Position numbers and translations under genes: made by a program
The notes under the pieces: generated by a model
What the model saw: the letters and a program-made list of their open reading frames with translations, nothing else
Databases searched by the model: none
What the model was told of the DNA's origin: nothing
Shown: piece by piece, positions 60,529 through 64,000 of the stretch
Numbering within the stretch: the first letter of the stretch is position 1
How the letters are laid out: every line of letters begins with the position of its first letter
Assembly: GCA_964575845.1 (NCBI GenBank)
Contig: CAZNSX010000003.1
Coordinates: forward strand, 310,001-374,000
From: CAZNSX01 sp964575845
Lineage (GTDB): Bacteria; UBA8248; CAZNSX01
Length of the DNA stretch: 64,000 bases
Direction: 5' to 3'

Positions 60529-60979
60529 CTCTTCTCTTATAAGGGGAGCCTCCTGACCGCTCAAGGGCTAACCTCTCCCCTTTAGATATCACTCCTCTCG
60601 TTTTCATGAAAGAAAAATTGAGCCCCGTGAGGAAACAGATTCATTCTTTTAAAAATATTATTGGCAAGGATCGGGCTGATTGTGTTTGTGTTGATGTTTT
60701 TTAAGTCCTACGGACGGCATGGGGGCGTTTTCCCGGATTCCGGTCTATTTCTCTTGAGGCACGGGTTTCCCCATCATCATCAAATCAAAAAAATTGCGCA
60801 AATTGCATTCCAAGATCAGAGGTCGAATCGATTTCTCTAATCCATGCTGAATCAATCTATTTGGAGAGATTTCTTCCCGAGCGGGCATCGCCCGCTCCTC
60901 TGATTGGGGCATTCAGTCCGAGAGGGGACAAGGTATTGCGACACATTGTGGCGGACGCGGGGGGAGGGAAAGGCTCGTT
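60529..60979. other. Intergenic region upstream of the metal importer, with hairpin
   Basis: 451 nt between ZnuA and the LysR gene, both on the minus strand. AT-rich DNA at 60640-60680 may hold the importer promoter; TTGCCA followed by 17 nt and ATGAAT is a weak match. A clear Zur, Mur or MntR box was not identified by eye. GAGCGGGC-ATC-GCCCGCTC (60879-60897) is an 8-bp perfect hairpin downstream of the LysR stop and may end its transcript, though no T-run follows. Confidence 0.45.
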
Positions 60980-61858
60980 CTAGGTTTCTTTGAGTACCTC
61001 GATGAAGCGGGCCGCGGTGGGGGAGATGTCCTTGCCGTGGCGGCGGATGAGGCCGATGGGCCGAGTGAGGGCTCCTCCCTCGAACGAAATGGCCCGCAGG
61101 GTGTGCATGGCCAGCTCCTTTTGAATGGCGGGCTCGGGCAAGATGCTCACCCCCGCCCCGATGGAGACGGCCTGCTTTATGCTCTCCACGCTGTCGAACT
61201 CCATTACCACCTCCAGCCGGACGTTCTTCTGCCGAAGGGTGCGGTCGATGGCTTTGCGGATGGCCAGGTCGGCGTCGAAAGCCACGAAGGGCTCTCCGCT
61301 CAAATCGGTGAAGCGCACCCATTTGCGTCCCGCCAGGCGGTGGGAAAGGTTGCACACGAACAGCATCGGTTCCTCCCGAAGGGGGAGCACGGTGAGGGCC
61401 CGGTTCCGGGGCGGGTAGGAGAGGACGCCCAAGTCGTTCACGTCATCCAGCACCGACTGGACGACCGCCTCCGGGTGGAGACACTCCAACCGCACCCGGG
61501 CCTCCGGGTACATGGAACGGAACCGCTGCATGGGAGCGCCCATGGAATGAAGGCCGACCGAGTAGATTGCGGCCACATGGACCGTGCCCCCGATCCTCCG
61601 CTTGTCCCTAGCGATTTCGTCCCGTACCCGCTCGAAGCACTCCAGCATCTCGCGGCAGGCCCTATAGAACTTCTCCCCCTCGGGCGTGACGGCGAGCGGG
61701 CGCTTGCTGCGGTCCAGAAGGCGCACCCCGAGCTCCTCTTCAAGCTGGCGGACGGCCTGGCTCGCGGCCGACTGGGTCACGCAGCCCTCGGAGGCCCCCC
61801 GGGAGAAGCTGCGCAGGCGCACCACGTGACAAAAGAGCTGAAGAGTCTCGATGTTCAT
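60980..61858 (-). CDS. LysR-family transcriptional regulator
   Basis: A 292-residue LysR regulator from the ATG at 61858; a TTG 9 nt upstream is the alternative. The N-terminal helix-turn-helix reads LQLFCHVVRLRSFSRGASEGCVTQSAASQAVRQLEEELGVRLLDR, and the C-terminal part is a LysR substrate-binding domain (YSVGLHSMGAPMQRFRSMYPEARVRLE; FDSVESIKQAVSIGAGVSILPEPAIQ) similar to the CysB/CysL group. It is divergent from the glutamate-synthase-like gene, and the shared region has a T-N11-A palindrome. It probably controls that gene and itself. Confidence 0.92.
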   Translation of the reverse strand: MNIETLQLFCHVVRLRSFSRGASEGCVTQSAASQAVRQLEEELGVRLLDRSKRPLAVTPEGEKFYRACREMLECFERVRDEIARDKRRIGGTVHVAAIYSVGLHSMGAPMQRFRSMYPEARVRLECLHPEAVVQSVLDDVNDLGVLSYPPRNRALTVLPLREEPMLFVCNLSHRLAGRKWVRFTDLSGEPFVAFDADLAIRKAIDRTLRQKNVRLEVVMEFDSVESIKQAVSIGAGVSILPEPAIQKELAMHTLRAISFEGGALTRPIGLIRRHGKDISPTAARFIEVLKET

Positions 61859-61873
61859 GGCGATCAATTATAG

Positions 61874-61912
61874 GACATTAGTATTTCTAATTCAAGACAT
61901 TAAATTATTTAA
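61874..61912. promoter_or_regulatory. Candidate LysR operator: T-N11-A palindrome and direct repeat
   Basis: TTAAATTATTTAA (61900-61912) is a perfect 13-bp palindrome of the T-N11-A type bound by LysR proteins. GACATTA occurs at 61874-61880 and 61896-61902, exactly 22 bp (two helical turns) apart. The site lies immediately upstream of the LysR start and 290 nt before the divergent gene. Confidence 0.5.
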
Positions 61913-61960
61913 CTTGGCTTATGCTTAATTATCGCGTATTTTCTTACGATAAGTGTTTTC

Positions 61961-61998
61961 GGGGATACTCCTTCCCTCGGGGGAGGACCCCATTTTTT
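61961..61998 (+). terminator. Intrinsic terminator/attenuator in the leader of the glutamate-synthase-like gene
   Basis: GGGG (61961-61964) pairs with CCCC (61988-61991), and TCCTTCCC (61969-61976) with GGGGAGGA (61980-61987), giving a 12-bp stem with an ATAC bulge and a TCG loop, followed by A and six T. It lies between the operator and the ATG at 62200, so it could attenuate transcription of the enzyme gene. The next 200 nt include a weaker hairpin near 62103-62122 and a T7 run at 62131-62140. Confidence 0.6.
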
Positions 61999-62199
61999 GG
62001 TACGCTCGCCGAACAGGTCAGTATCTTCCAGACTGCAAACTTCCAGTTCGACCGGGCGGCCGAGGAGATGGCCTCGAAGGGGAAATGCGGGTCAAAAACT
62101 TCGGGGCCGGGCGCAGCGGTCCGGTAGAGGGGCTTTTTTTGTGCAACGGGATGACTTCCTCGCTGGGGGGCATTGAGTTCATACGCGGAGGGTGAAACT

Positions 62200-63780
62200 A
62201 TGGGTTTTAGTCGACATGTGAACGCTAGTCTTGCAACGCAGACCAGAAACCGAATTCCTCATGTAGTATCCTACTCGGGCATCTGCGCCACCTGTCTGGA
62301 TGGCTGCCCAGGATATTGCGAGGTGGCCAAGAGTTCCTTCAGGGGGAGGGAAGTCCTCTATCCCCAGCCCTTTGGGGAGGTTACCGCTGGCGCCACGAAG
62401 GAATACCCCGTCGATTATTCCCACCTCAGCATCATGGGCAGTTGTGTGGGTGCGGTGGGAGTTGACGCTGACCCGGATAAGGCAACCTTCCCCGCGGTAG
62501 ATGTCTCATCGGAGATAGGTGGCCCCAATGGCCGCACCGTCAAGCTCAAGGTGCCCGTCTTCACCGGAGCCTTGGGCTCAACAGATATCGCACGGGTCAA
62601 CTGGGAGGGGATGGCCGTAGGCTCTGCCATAAGTGGCATTGCGCTCATATGTGGTGAGAACGTATGCGGGATGGACCCCGGGGCGGAGTTCAAGAATGGC
62701 CGTGTCGGCCACTCCCCGGAGCTCGAGAGAAGGGTCAAGATCTTCAAGGAATGGTATGACGGGCACGGCGTCGTGCTGGTGCAGCACAATGTGGAGGACG
62801 GGCGGCTGGGAGTGCCCGAGTACGCGATAGAAAAGCTGGGTGTGGAGGGCATCGAGGTCAAGTGGGGCCAGGGGGCCAAGGATATAGGAGGAGAGGTGAA
62901 GCTGGGTGGCCTCGAGAAAGCGCTCCGGTTAAAATCAAGGGGCTACATCGTTATTCCCGACCCTGAGGACCCCGTGGTTCAGCTTGCGTATAAGGAAGGC
63001 GAGTTCAAGGAGTTTGAGCGCCACTCACGGCTCGGCATGGTGGATGAGGAGAGCTTCCACAGCGGGGTGGAAAGGCTCCGGAGCCTTGGGGCGAAATTCA
63101 TCTCCCTTAAGACCGGGGCCTACAGGGCACCGGACCTTGCCCGGGCCCTCAAGTTTGCTTCCGATGCCCGGGTGGACCTGCTCACTGTGGACGGCGCGGG
63201 GGGCGGCACTGGTATGAGCCCCTGGCGTATGATGAACGAATGGGGTATCCCCACTTTCTACCTGCAGTGTCTCCTCTACCGCTATGCTAAGAGGCTGGAT
63301 GAGAAGGGTGCGTTCATCCCAAGCCTCGCCATGGCAGGGGGCTTCTCCCTTGAGGATCATATCTTCAAGGTTATAGCCTTGGGTGCGCCCTATGTGAAGG
63401 CCGTCTGCATGGGTAGGGCCACCATGATCCCGGCTATGGTTGGCAAGAACATCGGCTGCTGGCTCAAGGAGGGAAAGCTCCCCAAGGAGGTGGCCAAATA
63501 TGGGGACCACATCGAGACCATCTTCGTCACCGTCGAGAAGCTGAGGGAGCGTTTCGGGAAGGATTTCGAACGGATTCCCCCGGCGGCAATCGGCATGTAC
63601 ACCTACCTCGACCGCATCTCTGCAGGCCTGCAGCAGCTGATGGCCGGGGCCAGGAAATTTGCTCTTCCTCATATGGGAAGGGAAGACCTCGTGGCCCTCA
63701 CGCGAGAGGCTTCGGAGGTCTCGGGCATCCCTTACGTAATGGAGGCCGACCAGGAGGAAGCAGAAAAGATTCTGGGCTGA
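62200..63780 (+). CDS. FMN-binding glutamate-synthase-family protein (GltB-like)
   Basis: A 526-residue protein from the ATG at 62200, with GGAGG 8 nt upstream. It matches the FMN-binding synthase domain of glutamate synthase: GALGSTDIARVNWEGMAVGSAISGIALICGENVCG, FISLKTGAYRAPDLARALKFA, LTVDGAGGGTGMSPW and ALGAPYVKAVCMGRATMI. The N-terminus carries CATCLDGCPGYC (CxxCxxxCxxxC), resembling an iron-sulfur ligand set. The glutaminase and GltD parts are not adjacent, so it resembles archaeal-type stand-alone synthase domains whose true reaction is uncertain. A LysR regulator is divergent. Confidence 0.88.
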   Translation: MGFSRHVNASLATQTRNRIPHVVSYSGICATCLDGCPGYCEVAKSSFRGREVLYPQPFGEVTAGATKEYPVDYSHLSIMGSCVGAVGVDADPDKATFPAVDVSSEIGGPNGRTVKLKVPVFTGALGSTDIARVNWEGMAVGSAISGIALICGENVCGMDPGAEFKNGRVGHSPELERRVKIFKEWYDGHGVVLVQHNVEDGRLGVPEYAIEKLGVEGIEVKWGQGAKDIGGEVKLGGLEKALRLKSRGYIVIPDPEDPVVQLAYKEGEFKEFERHSRLGMVDEESFHSGVERLRSLGAKFISLKTGAYRAPDLARALKFASDARVDLLTVDGAGGGTGMSPWRMMNEWGIPTFYLQCLLYRYAKRLDEKGAFIPSLAMAGGFSLEDHIFKVIALGAPYVKAVCMGRATMIPAMVGKNIGCWLKEGKLPKEVAKYGDHIETIFVTVEKLRERFGKDFERIPPAAIGMYTYLDRISAGLQQLMAGARKFALPHMGREDLVALTREASEVSGIPYVMEADQEEAEKILG

Positions 63781-64000
63781 TGATGGGCGGGGCGGGCACT
63801 GAGTTCGCCCCTATTTTTTCTGATCTCTGCCGCTGCAGTTGTCTCTGAGCGCGAAATGTCTCCTCGGGCACAGGTCGAGAGAGGGCTTGTGCTGCCCGGA
63901 TAAAGGCCATGAGGTGGGGGCCTAGCTAAGCCCATGGTCTTCCAGAGGATCCTAGGCAAACATCCCCATTCCCACCCACTCTCTTAAGCTTCATATTATG

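Noticed and set aside
1..64000. tRNA-Sec, other tRNA or a CRISPR array
   Set aside because: No T-loop/acceptor pattern or regularly spaced repeat was found by eye; selC must lie elsewhere if the selenoprotein reading is correct.

Overview
The window looks like chromosomal DNA of an uncultured, GC-rich Gram-negative bacterium. An MlaE/F/D lipid transporter with an outer-membrane auxiliary lipoprotein, Tat and lipoprotein signals, TRAP-TAXI genes and paired 2-hydroxyacyl-CoA dehydratase activases fit a Desulfobacterota-like or related candidate-phylum organism; that placement is inference. No rRNA, tRNA or CRISPR array was seen. Most genes are GC-rich; two AT-richer blocks stand out (about 1-1900 and 19300-21550).

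Layout. 1-1900: end of an IS1595-like transposase with P63C, HNH and small-ORF passengers. 2021-4384: FmdB zinc ribbon, acyl-CoA dehydrogenase, creatininase. 4385-5386: a 1-kb non-coding stretch with two related palindromes. 5387-9858: complete CUT1-type ABC importer. 9897-12622: GlcD/GlcE-like FAD oxidases. 12874-13563: queuosine-precursor transporter. 13660-19255: one co-directional run of PP2C phosphatase, anti-sigma kinase, STAS protein and Mla transporter. 19252-21522: three-gene selenoprotein cluster. 21677-23753: LytS/LytR two-component pair. 23941-26953: retropepsin-like protease, 7TM-transglutaminase and ATP-grasp triad. 28009-30116: TadE/TadG-type genes. 30399-31648: YeiH-type transporter with a tiny membrane-protein ORF upstream. 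31993-37601: dehydratase activases and a SucD-like protein. 37918-42089: TatA, Rel/Spo, L28, DUF1858, PEGA lipoprotein, endonuclease V. 42259-46233: TRAP-TAXI genes with a binding protein that lacks its N-terminus. 46525-54326: four-gene minus-strand operon (ATP-grasp, P-loop protein, ATP-grasp, transporter-HEAT-cNMP protein). 54488-57924: peptide-type ABC permeases and binding protein without ATPase. 57940-60528: ZnuABC-like zinc/manganese importer. 60980-63780: LysR regulator divergent from an FMN glutamate-synthase-like enzyme.

The most remarkable part is 19252-21522. Three consecutive genes each contain one in-frame TGA. In the first two, TGA is codon 14 and falls exactly where TusA/SirA-family proteins have their catalytic Cys. 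In the third, TGA aligns without gaps to a Cys (residue 478) of the paralogous C-terminal domain of the second protein. All three TGAs are followed by a stem-loop whose apical loop starts 18-19 nt downstream and has G in its first two positions, as expected for bacterial SECIS elements. The middle protein joins a TusA-like domain to an MtrA-like corrinoid domain (tetrahydromethanopterin S-methyltransferase subunit A) that keeps the His corresponding to the cobalt ligand. A TTGACA-N17-TAGGAT promoter precedes the cluster. I interpret this as a selenoprotein operon handling a methyl or chalcogen group on a corrinoid; its function is unknown. A second candidate for an undescribed pathway is the ATP-grasp/P-loop/ATP-grasp operon at 46525-54326.
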